Positions 15,214 through 29,225 are shown, counted from the first letter of the stretch. The stretch is DNA of 64,000 bases from Gordionus sp. m RMFG-2023 (GCF_954871325.1 NC_088775.1:55343561-55407560), one strand, 5' to 3'. Notes: generated from the sequence alone by a model not told the origin. Numbers and translations: made by a program.

Positions 15214-18200
15214 GTAAACAAGTTAAACTAATATTTCAGTGAAATTGTAGTATAAAAAAGTGACAATTGTCATAATCGTTATTTTTGAACTTTTTTGAGT
15301 TTTTTTAAAGTAAATAGGTAAAAATATGTTTTGTAAACATGTTTAATTAATATTTCAGTGAAAGTGTAGTATAGAAAAGTGACAATTGTCATAATCGTTA
15401 TTTTTAAACTTTCTTGAGTTTTTTTAAAGTAAATACGTAAAAATATGTTATGTAAACAAGTTAAACTAATATTTCAGTGAAAGTGTACTGTAGAAAAGTG
15501 ACAATTGTCATAATCGTTATTTTTGAACTTTTTTGAGTTTTTTTAAAGTAAATAGGTAAAACTATGTTTTGCAAACATGTAAAATTAATATTTCAGTGAA
15601 AGTGTAGTATAGAAAAGTGACAATTGTCATAATCGTTATTTTTGAACTTTTTTGAGTTTTTTTAAAGTAAATGGGTAAAAATATGTTTTATAAACATGTT
15701 AAATTAATATTTCAGTGAAATTGTACTGTAGAAAAGTGACATTGGTATAATCGTTATTTTTGAACTTTTTTAAGTTTTATTAAAGTAAATATGTAAAAAT
15801 ATGTTTTGTAAACATGTTAAATTAATACTTCAGTGAAAGTGTACTGTAGAAAAGTGACAATTGTCACAATAGTTATTTTACACTTTTTTGAGTTTTTTTA
15901 AAGTAAATGGGTAAAAGATGTTAAATTAATATTTCAGTGAAAGTGTACTGTAGAAAAGTGACAATAGTCATAATCGTTATTTTTAAACTTTTGAGTTTTT
16001 TTAAAGCAAATAGATAAAAATATGTTTTGTAAACATTTTAAATTAATAATTCAGTGAAAGTGTAGTATAGAAAAGTGACAATTGTCATAATCGTTATTTT
16101 TGAACATTTTTGAGTTTTTTTAAAGTAAATAGGTAAAAATATGTTTTGTAAATATGTTAAATTAATATTTAAGTGAAAGTGTAGTATAAAAAAGTGACAA
16201 TTGTCATAATCGTTATTTTTGAACTTTTTTGAGTTTTTTTAAAGTAAATAGGTAAAACTATGTTTTGTAAACATGTTAAATTAATATTTCAGTGAAAGTG
16301 TAGTATAGAAAAGTGACAATTGTCATAATCGTTATTTTTGAACTTTTTTGAGTTTTTTTAAAGTAAATGGGTAAAAATATGTTTTATAAACATGTTAAAT
16401 TAATATTTCAGTGAAAGTGTACTGTAGAAAAGTAACATTGGTATAATCGTTATTTTTGAACATTTTTGAGTTTTTTTAAAGTAAATGGGTAAAAATATGT
16501 TTTATAAACATGTTAAATTAATATTTCATAAAGTGTACTATAGAAAAGTGACAATTGGTATAATCATAATTTTTGAACTTTTTTAAGTTTTTTTAAAGTA
16601 TATATGTAAAAATATGTTTTGTAAACATGTTAAATTAATACTTAAGTGAAAGTGTAGTATAGAAAAGTGACAATTGTCATAATCGTTATTTTTGAACTTT
16701 TTTAAAGTAAATAGGTAAAAATATGTTTTGTAAACATGTTAAATTAATATTTAAGTGAAAGTGTAGTATAGAAAAGTGACAATTGTCATAATCCTTATTT
16801 TTAAACTTTTTTGAGTTTTTTTAAAGTAAATAGGTAAAAATATGTCTTGTAAACAAGTTAAACTAATATTTCAGTGAAATTGTAGTATAAAAAAGTGACA
16901 ATTGTCATAATCGTTATTTTTGAACTTTTTTGAGTTTTTTTAAAGTAAATAGGTAAAAATATGTTTTGTAAACATGTTTAATTAATATTTCAGTGAAAGT
17001 GTAGTATAGAAAAGTGACAATTGTCATAATCGTTATTTTTAAACTTTCTTGAGTTTTTTTAAAGTAAATAGGTAAAAATATGTTTTGTAAACAAGTTAAA
17101 CTAATATTTCAGTGAAAGTGTACTGTAGAAAAGTGACAATTGTCATAATCGTTATTTTTGAACTTTTTTGAGTTTTTTTAAAGTAAATAGGTAAAACTAT
17201 GTTTTGCAAACATGTAAAATTAATATTTCAGTGAAAGTGTAGTATAGAAAAGTGACAATTGTCATAATCGTTATTTTTGAACTTTTTTGAGTTTTTTTAA
17301 AGTAAATGGGTAAAAATATGTTTTATAAACATGTTAAATTAATATTTCAGTGAAAGTGTACTGTAGAAAAGTGACATTGGTATAATCGTTATTTTTGAAC
17401 TTTTTTAAGTTTTATTAAAGTAAATATGTAAAAATATGTTTTGTAAACATGTTAAATTAATACTTCAGTGAAAGTGTACTGTAGAAAAGTGACAATTGTC
17501 ATAATCGTTATTTGTGAACTTTTTTGAGTTTTTTTAAAGTAAATGGGTAAAAATATGTTAAATTAATATTTCAGTGAAAGTGTACTGTAGAAAAGTGACA
17601 ATAGTCATAATCGTTGTTTTTAAACTTTTTTGAGTTTTTTTAAAGCAAATAGATAAAAATATGTTTTGTAAACATTTTAAATTAATAATTCAGTGAAAGT
17701 GTAGTATAGAAAAGTGACAATTGTCATAATCGTTATTTTTGAACATTTTTGAGTTTTTTTAAAGTAAATGGGTAAAAATATGTTTTATAAACATGTTAAA
17801 TTAATATTTCATAAAGTGTACTATAGAAAAGTGACAATTGGTATAATCATTATTTTTGAACTTTTTTAAGTTTTTTTAAAGTATATATGTAAAAATATGT
17901 TTTGTAAACATGTTAAATTAATACTTAAGTGAAAGTGTACTGTAGAAAAGTGACAATTGTCACAATAGTTATTTTTACACTTTTTTGAGTTTTTTTAAAG
18001 TAAATGGGTAAAAATATGTTAAATTAATATTTCAGTGAAAGTGTACTGTAGAAAGACAATAGTCATAATCGTTATTTTTAAATTTTTTTGAGTTTTTTTT
18101 AAAGTAAATAGATAAAAATATGTTTTGTAAATATGTTAAATTAATATTTCAGTGAAAGTGTAGTATAGAAAAGTGACAATTGTCATAATCGTTTAAACTT

Positions 18201-20700
18201 TTTTAAAGTAAATAGGTAAAAATATGTTTTGTAAACATGTTAAATTAATATTTCAGTGAAAGTGTACTATAGAAAAGTGACAATTGTCATAATCGTTATT
18301 TATGAACTTTTTTGAGTTTTTATAAAGTAAATAGGTAAAAATATGTTTTGTAAACATGTTAAATTAATATTTCAGTGAAAGTGTACTGTAGAAAAGTGAC
18401 AATTGTCATAATCGTTATTTTTGAACTTTTTTGAGTTTTTTTAAAGTAAATAGGTAAAAATATGTTTTGTAAACATGTTTAATTAATATTTAAGTGAAAG
18501 TGTAGTATAGAAAAGTGACAATTGTCATAATCGTTATTTTTAAACTTTTTTTAAAGTAAATAGGTAAAAATATGTTTTGTAAACATGTTAAATTAATATT
18601 TCAGTAAAAGTGTACTATAGAAAAGTGACAATTGTCATAATCGTTATTTATGAACTTTTTTGAGTTTTTATAAAGTAAATAGGTAAAAATATGTTTTGTA
18701 AACATGTTAAATTAATATTTCAGTGAAAGTGTACTTTAGAAAAGTGACAATTGTCATAATCGTTATTTTTGAACTTTTTTGAGTTTTTTTAAATTAAATA
18801 GGTAAAAATATGTTTTGTAAACATGTTTAATTAATATTTCAGTGAAAGTGTAGTATAGAAAAGTGACAATTGTCATAATCGTTATTTGTGAACTTTTTTT
18901 AAAGTAAATAAGTAAAAATAGGTTTTGTAAACAGGTTAAATTAATATTTCAGTGAAAGTGTAGTATAGAAAAGTGACAATTGTCATAATCGTTATTTGTG
19001 AACTTTTTTTAAAGTAAATAAGTAAAAATAGGTTTTGTAAACATGTTAAATTAATATTTCAGTGAAAGTGTAGTATAGAAAAGTGACAATTGTCATTATC
19101 GTTATTTTTGAACTTTTTTAAAGTAAATAGGTAAAAATATGTTTTGTAAACATGTTAAATTAATATTTAAGTGAAAGTGTAGTATAGAAAAGTGACAATT
19201 GTCATAATCCTTATTTTTAAACTTTTTTGAGTTTTTTTAAAGTAAATAGGTAAAAATATGTCTTGTAAACAAGTTAAACTAATATTTCAGTGATATTGTA
19301 GTATAAAAAAGTGACAATTGTCATAATCGTTATTTTTGAACTTTTTTGAGTTTTTTTAAAGTAAATAGGTAAAAATATGTTTTGTAAACATGTTTAATTA
19401 ATATTTCAGTGAAAGTGTAGTATAGAAAAGTGACAATTGTCATAATCGTTATTTTTAAACTTTCTTGAGTTTTTTTAAAGTAAATACGTAAAAATATGTT
19501 ATGTAAACAAGTTAAACTAATATTTCAGTGAAAGTGTACTGTAGAAAAGTGACAATTGTCATAATCGTTATTTTTGAACTTTTTTGAGTTTTTTTAAAGT
19601 AAATAGGTAAAACTATGTTTTGCAAACATGTAAAATTAATATTTCAGTGAAAGTGTAGTATAGAAAAGTGACAATTGTCATAATCGTTATTTTTGAACTT
19701 TTTTGAGTTTTTTTAAAGTAAATGGGTAAAAATATGTTTTATAAACATGTTAAATTAATATTTCAGTGAAAGTGTACTGTAGAAAAGTGACATTGGTATA
19801 ATCGTTATTTTTGAACTTTTTTAAGTTTTATTAAAGTAAATATGTAAAAATATGTTTTGTAAACATGTTAAATTAATACTTCAGTGAAAGTGTACTGTAG
19901 AAAAGTGACAATTGTCACAATAGTTATTTTACACTTTTTTGAGTTTTTTTAAAGTAAATGGGTAAAAATATGTTTTGTAAACATGTTAAATTAATATTTA
20001 AGTGAAAGTGTAGTATAGAAAAGTGACAATTGTCATAATCCTTATTTTTAAACTTTTTTGAGTTTTTTTAAAGTAAATAAGGTAAAAATATGTCTTGTAA
20101 ACAAGTTAAACTAATATTTCAGTGAAATTGTAGTATAAAAAAGTGACAATTGTCATAATCGTTATTTTTGAACTTTTTTGAGTTTTTTTAAAGTAAATAG
20201 GTAAAAATATGTTTTGTAAACATGTTTAATTAATATTTCAGTGAAAGTGTAGTATAGAAAAGTGACAATTGTCATAATCGTTATTTTTAAACTTTCTTGA
20301 GTTTTTTTAAAGTAAATACGTAAAAATATGTTATGTAAACAAGTTAAACTAATATTTCAGTGAAAGTGTACTGTAGAAAAGTGACAATTGTCATAATCGT
20401 TATTTTTGAACTTTTTTGAGTTTTTTTAAAGTAAATAGGTAAAACTATGTTTTGCAAACATGTAAAATTAATATTTCAGTGAAAGTGTAGTATAGAAAAG
20501 TGACAATTGTCATAATCCTTATTTTTAAACTTTTTTGAGTTTTTTTAAAGTAATATAGGTAAAAATATGTCTTGTAAACAAGTTAAACTAATATTTCAGT
20601 GAAATTGTAGTATAAAAAAGTGACAATTGTCATAATCGTTATTTTTGAACTTTTTTGAGTTTTTTTAAAGTAAATAGGTAAAAATATGTTTTGTAAACAT
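15214..20700 (+). repeat. 6.51 kb higher-order satellite block, copy 2 (partial)
   Basis: This follows copy 1 directly and matches it at an offset of 6510-6511 to about 20700 (14190 in copy 1), where the order of unit variants changes. Near the end, spacing slips at the AAAGTAATAAGG/AAAGTAATATAGG junctions (14040 and 20551), which mark a fused unit boundary. From about 21000 to 22200 the array instead resembles 2400-3600. Confidence 0.8.
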
Positions 20701-23700
20701 GTTTAATTAATATTTCAGTGAAAGTGTAGTATAGAAAAGTGACAATTGTCATAATCGTTATTTTTAAACTTTCTTGAGTTTTTTTAAAGTAAATACGTAA
20801 AAATATGTTATGTAAACAAGTTAAACTAATATTTCAGTGAAAGTGTACTGTAGAAAAGTGACAATAGTCATAATCGTTATTTTTAAACTTTTGAGTTTTT
20901 TTAAAGCAAATAGATAAAAATATGTTTTGTAAACATTTTAAATTAATAATTCAGTGAAAGTGTAGTATAGAAAAGTGACAATTGTCATAATCGTTATTTT
21001 TGAACATTTTTGAGTTTTTTTAAAGTAAATGGGTAAAAATAAGTTTTATAAACATGTTAAATTAATATTTCATAAAGTGTACTATAGAAAAGTGACAATT
21101 GGTATAATCATTATTTTTGAACTTTTTTAAGTTTTTTTAAAGTATATATGTAAAAATATGTTTTGTAAACATGTTAAATTAATACTTAAGTGAAAGTGTA
21201 CTGTAGAAAAGTGACAATTGTCACAATAGTTATTTTTACACTTTTTTGAGTTTTTTTAAAGTAAATGGGTAAAAATATGTTAAATTAATATTTCAGTGAA
21301 AGTGTACTGTAGAAAAGTGACAATAGTCATAATCGTTATTTTTAAATTTTTTTGAGTATTTTTTAAAGTAAATAGATAAAAATATGTTTTGTAAATATGT
21401 TAAATTAATATTTCAGTGAAAGTGTAGTATAGAAAAGTGACAATTGTCATAATCGTTATTTTTAAACTTTTTTTAAAGTAAATAGGTAAAAATATGTTTT
21501 GTAAACATGTTAAATTAATATTTCAGTGAAAGTGTACTATAGAAAAGTGACAATTGTCATAATCGTTATTTATGAACTTTTTTGAGTTTTTATAAAGTAA
21601 ATAGGTAAAAATATGTTTTGTAAACATGTTAAATTAATATTTCAGTGAAAGTGTACTGTAGAAAAGTGACAATTGTAATAATCGTTATTTGTGAACTTTT
21701 TTTAAAGTAAATAAGTAAAAATAGGTTTTGTAAACAGGTTAAATTAATATTTCAGTGAAAGTGTAGTATAGAAAAGTGACATTTGTCATAATCGTTATTT
21801 GTGAACTTTTTTTAAAGTAAATAAGTAAAAATAGGTTTTGTAAACATGTTAAATTAATATTTCAGTGAAAGTGTAGTATAGAAAAGTGACAATTGTCATA
21901 ATCGTTATTTTTAAACTTTTTTGAGTTTTTTTAAAGTAAATAGGTAAAAATATGTCTTGTAAACAAGTTAAACTAATATTTCAGTGAAAGTGTAGTATAA
22001 AAAAGTGACAATTGTCATAATCGTTATTTTTGAACTTTTTTGAGTTTTTTTAAAGTAAATAGGTAAAAATATGTTTTGTAAACATGTTTAATTAATATTT
22101 CAGTGAAAGTGTAGTATAGAAAAGTGACAATTGTCATAATCGTTATTTTTAAACTTTCTTGAGTTTTTTTAAAGTAAATAGGTAAAAATATGTTTTGTAA
22201 ACAAGTTAAACTAATATTTCAGTGAAAGTGTACTGTAGAAAAGTGACAATTGTCATAATCGTTATTTTTGAACTTTTTTGAGTTTTTTTAAAGTAAATAG
22301 GTAAAACTATGTTTTGTAAACATGTTAAATTAATATTTCAGTGAAAGTGTAGTATAGAAAAGTGACAATTGTCATAATCGTTATTTTTGAACTTTTTTGA
22401 GTTTTTTTAAAATAAATGGGTAAAAATATGTTTTATAAACATGTTAAATTAATATTTCAGTGAAAGTGTACTGTAGAAAAGTGACAATTGTCATAATCGT
22501 TATTTGTGAAATTTTTTGAGTTTTTTTAAAGTAAATAGGTAAAACTATGTTTTGTAAACATGTTAAATTAATATTTCATTGAAAGTGTAGTATAGATAAG
22601 TGACAATTGTCATAATCGTTATTTTTAAACTTTTTTAAGTTTTTTTAAAGTAAATGGGTAAAAATATGTTTATTAAACATGTTAAATTAATATTTCAGTG
22701 AAAGTGTACTGTAAAAAAGTGACATTGGTTATTTTTGAACTTTTTTTAAAGTAAATAAGTAAAAATAGGTTTTGTAAACATGTTAAATTAATATTTCAGT
22801 GAAAGTGTAGTATAGAAAAGTGACAATTGTCATAATCGTTATTTTTAAACTTTTTTAAAGTAAATAGGTAAAAATATGTTTTGTAAACATGTTAAATTAA
22901 TATTTAAGTGAAAGTGTAGTATAGAAAAGTGACAATTGTCATAATCGTTATTTTTAAACTTTTTTGAGTTTTTTTTAAGTAAATAGGTAAAAATATGTCT
23001 TGTAAACAAGTTAAACTAATATTTCAGTGAAAGGGTACTGTAGAAAAGTGACAATTGTCATAATCGTTATTTGTGAAATTTTTTTAAAGTAAATAAGTAA
23101 AAATAGGTTTTGTAAACATGTTAAATTAATATTTCAGTGAAAGTGTAGTATAGAAAAGTGACAATTGTCATAATCGTTATTTTTGAACTTTTTTAAAGTA
23201 AATAGGTAAAAATATGTTTTGTAAACATGTTAAATTAATATTTAAGTGAAAGTGTAGTATAGAAAAGTGACAATTGTCATAATCGTTATTTTTAAACTTT
23301 TTTGAGTTTTTTTTAAGTAAATAGGTAAAAATATGTCTTGTAAACAAGTTAAACTAATATTTCAGTGAAAGGGTACTGTAGAAAAGTGACAATTGTCATA
23401 ATCGTTATTTTTGAACTTTTTTGAGTTTTTTTAAAGTAAATAGGTAAAACTATGTTTTGTAAACATGTTAAATTAATATTTCATTGAAAGTGTAGTATAG
23501 AAAAGTGACAATTGTCATAATCGTTATTTTTAAACTTTTTTAAGTTTTTTTAAAGTAAATGGGTAAAAATATGTTTATTAAACATGTTAAATTAATATTT
23601 CAGTGAAAGTGTACTGTAAAAAAGTGACATTGGTATAATCGTTATTTTTGAACTTTTTTAAGTTTTTTTAAAGTAAATATGTAAAAATATGTTTTGTAAA

Positions 23701-24600
23701 CATGTTAAATTAATACTTCAGTGAAAGTGTATAGTAGAAAATTGACAATTGTCACAATAGTTATTTTTACACTTTTTTGAGTTTTTTTAAAGTAAATGGG
23801 TAAAAATATGTTAAATTAATATTTCAGTGAAAGTGTACTGTATAGAAAAGTAACAATAGTCATAATCGTTATTTTTAAACTTTTTTGAGTTTTTTTAAAG
23901 CAAATAGATAAAAATATGTTTTGTAAATATGTTAAATTAATATTACAGAGAAAGTGTAGTGTAGAAAAGTGACAATTGTCATAATCGTTATTTTTGAACC
24001 TTTTTGAGTTTTTTAAAAGTAAATAGGTAAAAATATGTTTTGTTTTTAAATTAAATAGTAAAAATATGTTTTGTAAATATGTTAAATTCATATTTCAGTG
24101 AAAGTGTAGTATAGAAAAGTGACAAATGTCATAATCGTTATTTTTAAACTTTTTTTAAAGTAAATAGGTAAAAATATGTTTTGTAAACATGTTAAATTAA
24201 TATTTCAGTGAAAGTGTACTATAGAAAAGTGACAATTGTCATAATTGTTATTTTTGAACTTTTTTGAGTTTTTCAAAGCAAATAGATATATATGTTTTGT
24301 AAACATGTTATATTATTATTTCAGTGAAAGTGTAGTATAGAAAAGTGACAATTGTCATAATCGTTATTTTTATACTTTTTTTAAAGTAAATAGGTAAAAA
24401 TATGTTTTGTAAACATGTTAAATTAATATTTCAGTGAAAGTGTAGTACAGAATAGTGACAATTGTCATAATCGTTATTTTTCAACGTTTTTGAGTTTTTT
24501 TAAAGTAAATAGGTAAAAATATGTCTTGTAAACAAGTTAAACTAATATTTCAGTGAAAGTGTAGTATAAAAAAGTGACAATTGTCATAATCGTTAATTTT

Positions 24601-24740
24601 AAACTTTTTTGAATTTTTTGACAAAAATATTTTAAAATAAGTATTTATAACATGTTTAAATAAAAATTTAGTGAAGATGTACTCTAGATAAGCGACAATT
24701 GTCATAATCGTTATTTTTAAAGTTTTTTTATTTTTGTTGA
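24601..24740 (+). repeat. Edge units of the array, satellite subfamily B type
   Basis: The last plus-strand units change character: TTGACAAAAATATTTTAAAA, AAGTATTTATAACATG and TTTAGTGAAGATGTAC replace the A-type blocks, while the core CGACAATTGTCATAATCG is kept. This is the subfamily B unit that continues in the opposite orientation after 25035. Decayed units at an array edge are expected for satellites. Confidence 0.7.
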
Positions 24741-25034
24741 TGAAAATAGTTAATTTGCATCGATATTGATTTTAAAATAGAAAAAAAAGTTTACCCAAAT
24801 TTTAAACAAGATTGTCTGATGAAAATTGGCAAAAAAATAATAATTTCTAACTTAGGATTAGATATTATGATATAAATTTTGCATATTAATTACTGACCCG
24901 ATTAATGGATGTAATAAAATGCCAATTTGCTCCTGTTTTTCGGGAAGAATCTATTATTACCATATGTTTTTTCTATGGCACATACTCAGGCAATTTTAAT
25001 TTTACAATCTATATTTTTACCCATTTACATCAAA
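24741..25034. other. AT-rich gap between satellite patches
   Basis: Non-repetitive AT-rich sequence; no gene or recognised element is seen. It separates plus-oriented from minus-oriented satellite and so spans an inversion boundary. Confidence 0.5.
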
Positions 25035-26239
25035 GAAATTTTAAAAACTTTAAAACGATTATTACAATTGTCACTTTTCTATGGTACATCTTCACTAAAT
25101 TTTTATTTAAACATGTTATTATTACTTTTAACATATTTTCGTCAACAAAAATCAAAAAACTTTAAAAATAACGATTATGACAATTGTCACTTTTCATTGG
25201 TACATCTTAACTAAATTTATATTAACACATGTTAATAATATTTATTTTAACATATTGTGTCGTCAAAAAAATTCAAAAAACTTTAAAAATAACGATTATT
25301 ACAATTGTCACTTTTCATTGGTACATCTTAACTAAATTTATATTTACACATGTTATTAATACTTATTTTAACATATATTTTCAAAAAATTCTAAAAATTT
25401 TAAAAATAACGATTATGACAATTGTCACTTTTCAGTACATTTTCACTAAATTTATATTTACACATGTTATTAATACTTATTTTAACATATTTTCGTTAAA
25501 AAAATCAAAATACTTTAAAAATAATGATTATGACAATTGTCATTGGTACATCTTCACTAAATTTATATTTACACATGTTATTAATACTTATTTTAACATA
25601 TTTTAGTCTAAAAAATTCAAAAAACTTTAAAAATAACGATTATGACAATTATCACTTTTCATTGGTACATCATTACTAAATATATATTTATACATGTTAT
25701 TAATACTTATTTTAACATATTTTCGTCAAAAAAATTCAAAATAACTTTAAAAATAACGATTATGACAATTGTCAATTTTCTATGGTGCATCTTCACTAAA
25801 TTTTATTTAAACATGTTATCAATACTTATTATAACATATTTTCTTCAAAAAAAATCAAAAAACTTATAAAATAACGATTATGACAATTGTCACTTTTCTA
25901 TGGTACATCACTAAAATTTTTATTTAAACATGTTTTTAATACTTATTTTAACATATTTTCTTCAAAAAAATTTAAAAAACTTATAAAATAACGATTATGA
26001 CAATTGTCAATTTTCTATGGTTCATCTTCACTAAATTTTTATTTAAACATCTTATTAATACTTATTTTAACATATTTTCTTCAAAAAAATTTAAAAAACT
26101 TATAAAATAACGGATATGACAATTGTCACTTTTCATTGGTACATCTTCACTTAATTTATATTTACACATGTTATTAATACTTATTTTAACATATTTTCTT
26201 CAAAAAAATTCAAAAAACTTATAATATGACAATTGTCAC
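25035..26239 (-). repeat. Satellite subfamily B patch, inverted
   Basis: About ten units of roughly 115-120 bp. Read on the plus strand each is AAAATAACGATTATGACAATTGTCAC, TTTTC(T)ATGGTACATC, TTCACTAAATTT, ATTTACACATGTTATTAATA, CTTATTTTAACATATTTTC and an A-rich tail. Only the palindrome, its flanks and the gross layout are shared with subfamily A; the rest is strongly diverged. Long open frames across this patch are a by-product of the repeat and are not genes. Confidence 0.92.
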
Positions 26240-26760
26240 ATTAAAATATTATCATTAAAAAGATCATATAAAATCATCAAAAAAGTTTCATAAAATCCAC
26301 ATCATTTAATAAAAAATAGATAATTTTAAAAAAATGATAAAAATAATTATAAAAGATTTAACCTAAAAGATTGTTTATTTATCTAATAAAATTTACAATA
26401 TAATTCCTCAATAAAAGATGTATTTACAAAAAAAATTGTGAAAATCACTAATAAATTATATTAAAAAGAATATTACATTTTTACAATGAAGCATATTATT
26501 TTTTTTATTAAAAAAACATCAAATAAATAAATTTATTTTCATTTTAAAATATAATAATATAAATAAAAAATATTAAATATTAAATCATATCATGTTTATT
26601 TGTTGATAATAATAAAATATTTACATTAAATATAAATAAAATATATTATTTTAATAAAATAAATAATAATTAATGCTCATTGATGCAGAATTTTAATTAA
26701 TTTAATTTTAGCCGATTTATATAGGCTTAGGCGTAGTTTTTAGCCGATTACGTAACACTA
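26240..26760 (+). repeat. Segment S, copy 1 (empty-site copy)
   Basis: This AT-rich segment begins directly after a satellite core (GACAATTGTCAC) and ends at GCCGATTACGTAACACTA, where plus-oriented satellite A begins. It is homologous to 29578-31401 over nearly its whole length (for example TAATTCCTCAATAAAAGATG in both). It holds a single GTATTTAC at 26420-26427 where the other copy carries a hAT. The right end has GCCGATT/GGCTTAG motifs like the 17-bp repeat of copy 2. Confidence 0.85.
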
Positions 26761-27204
26761 GTGTACTGTAAAAAAGTGACAATTGTCATAATCGTTATTT
26801 TTAATCATTTTTAAGTTTTTTAAAAGTAAATAGGTAAAAATAGGTTTTGTAAACATGTTAAATTAATATTTCAGTGAAAGTGTACTGTAGAAAAGTGACA
26901 ATTGTCATAATCGTTATTTTTAAACTTTTTTGAGTTTTTTTAAAGTAAATGGGTAAAAATATGTTTTGTAAACAAGTTAAATTAATATTTCAGTGAAAAT
27001 GTACTATTAAAAAGTGACAATTGTCATAATTGATATTTTTGAACTTTTTTTAAAGTAAATAGGTAAAAATATGTTTTGTAAACATGTTAAATTAATATTT
27101 CAGTGAAAGTGTACTGTAGAAAAGTGACAATTGTCATAATCGTTATTTTTGAACTTTTTTGAGTTTTTTTTAAAGTAAATAGGTAAAAATATGTTTTGTA
27201 AACT
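26761..27204 (+). repeat. Satellite subfamily A patch, plus orientation
   Basis: About four units of the A type, starting mid-unit at GTGTACTGTA and ending mid-unit after TTTTGTAAAC. Palindromic cores are present in each. Confidence 0.93.
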
Positions 27205-28266
27205 TAAAATTTCAGCTTAGATATGTTTTATATTTAAGTCACTAACAGTAATATCAACAATAAAATTCCTAAATTCGCTTTTATTTATATATTCAAAATT
27301 AATGATGAGTTATTTTCCTGCAACTAGTCAATTCCTTGATTTGATTAAACTCGAGATTATTAATAATACATTAATCACTTCAAATGATAATAAATTCCAC
27401 TATTATGATTAAACTTTAATCTTCATAGCATCCGGAAATGTTTTTTTAACATAATTTATAATAGTAGGTCGATCTAAGATTAAAATAATTGTAAGATAAA
27501 TTTATTTTTTTCTAAAATGTTAACTACGAAATATATTTAAATATAGAATCCTGCATCAGTTATTTGTATATCAACTAACTATAATATCTTTGACTCATTT
27601 ATTTAAATTCTGTGAGTAAATACATTTTAAATATTTATTCACTTTAGTGAACGATCTGAAATTGCAAGTTAGAGCTAATATTGAAATTTAAATCTATCAA
27701 AGTATTAAATAGCTTTTCGAAAAATAATATATTTACGAAATAAATTTTAGCATTTTCAAAGTTAGCCCTCATATTTATATTTATTTTAAACAATTACTAA
27801 GATTATACATCACACATTATAGGTTTATCTAAGTTTTTTTTGAGAAAAGGCCTTTGGATAAATTCTTTTACTATATTTTATTGAATAATGCTAGGCTCTT
27901 TATTTGAATGCCTTTGACTAATTTATGTTTTTAATTTTCTTCGGGTTTATAACCTGTTTTTAAAATATTTCTCACAAATTTTATAAGGTCATTATTTTTA
28001 TTTAGTTTTTTATATTTTTGTGACATCATATACGCACTTTTAGTTATTTGATGGGTAAATTCTTTATTATTTTAAATAAAATTTACCAAATCAGACACAT
28101 TTGGTAAAATGGGTAGGAATTTTTTCTTCTCCCCCCCCCCCCCCCATTATATTTATATGCTTCTTAATATTATTAAAATATATTTTTAAGCTATATTATT
28201 AACGGAAATCTGATAGCAAGCCTTCCTATAAGATCTTGGAAGATTTTGTATCTTCACATTGGAAAA
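27205..28266. other. Unique AT-rich spacer between opposed satellite patches
   Basis: About 1.06 kb with no recognisable gene. It contains a run of 15 C at 28131-28145. Satellite A is in plus orientation on its left and minus on its right, so the spacer is the centre of a large inverted arrangement. Confidence 0.6.
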
Positions 28267-29225
28267 AAACAATTGTCACTTTTCTATACTACACTTTCAC
28301 TGAAATATTTATTTAACAAGTTTACAAAACATATTTTTACCAATATACTTTAAAAAAACTAAAAATGTTCAAAAATAACGATTATGACCATTGTCACTTT
28401 TCTACAGTACACTTTCACTGAAATATTAATTTAACATGTTTACAAAACATATTTTACCCATTTACTTTAAAAACTCAAAAAGTGTAAAAATAACTATTGT
28501 ACAATTGTCACTTTTCTACAGTACATTTTCACTGAAGTATTAATTTAACATGTTTACAAAACATATTTTTACATATTTACTTTAAAAAAACTCAAAAAAG
28601 TTTAAAAATTACGATTATGACAATTGTCACTTTTCTATAGTACACTTTCACTGAAATATTAATTTAACATGTTAACAAAACATATTTTTACCTATTTACT
28701 TTAAAAAACCTCAAAAAATTTCACAAATAACGATTATGACAATTGTCATTTTTCTACAGTACACTTTCACTGAAATATTAATTTAACATGTTTACAAAAC
28801 ATATTTTTACCTATTTATACTTTAAAAAAACTCAAAAATATTCAAAAATAACGATTATGACAATTGTCACTTTTCTACAGTACACTTTCACTGAAATATT
28901 AATTTAACATATTTACAAAACATATATATCTATTTGCTTTAAAAAAACTCAAAAAAGTTCAAAAATAACGATTATGACAATTGTCACTTTTCTATAGTAC
29001 ACTTTCACTGAAATATTTATTTAACATATTTACAAAACATATATATCTATTTGCTTTAAAAAAACTCAAAAAAGTTTAAAAATAACGATTATGACAATTG
29101 TCACTTTTCTATACTACACTTCCACTGAAATATTAATTAAACATGTTTACAAAACATATTTTTACCTATTTACATTAAAAAAACTCAAAAAAGTTCAAAA
29201 ATAACGATTATGACAATTGTCACTT
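28267..29225 (-). repeat. Satellite subfamily A patch, inverted
   Basis: About eight A-type units on the minus strand (ACTTTTCTACAGTACACTTTC, ACTGAAATATTAATTTAACA). Two neighbouring units near 28920 and 29040 share CATATATATCTATTTGC, a local unit duplication. Confidence 0.93.

Larger units (their letters stand above)
1..24600 (+). repeat. Satellite subfamily A, main tandem array
   Basis: This is a head-to-tail array with a unit of about 119 bp; the first full unit spans 2-120 and the next starts at 121. By length it holds roughly 210 units. Each unit reads: a TTTTGTAAACATG block, TTAATATTTCAGTGAAAGTG, a GTACTGTAGAAAAG or GTAGTATAGAAAAG box, the palindrome TGACAATTGTCA, ATAATCGTTATTTTT, then a T-rich stretch and AAAGTAAATAGGTAAAAATATG. 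Shorter variants lack either the GAGTTTTTTT stretch or the TTTTGTAAAC stretch. Diagnostic variants (CTTGTAAACAAG, GACATTGGTATAATC, GACAATAGTC, TTTACACTTTTTTG) recur in a fixed order, which shows higher-order structure. The array continues past the left edge. No gene is seen in it. Confidence 0.97.

Noticed and set aside
1-24600. CRISPR-like array
   Set aside because: Units are contiguous with no unique spacers, the monomer is about 119 bp, and the setting is an animal genome with spliced genes.
25229-25869. Long plus-strand open frames with repeated FTKFIFTHVINTYFNIF-like peptides
   Set aside because: They are translations of satellite B units; the periodic peptide follows the DNA repeat and there is no gene context.
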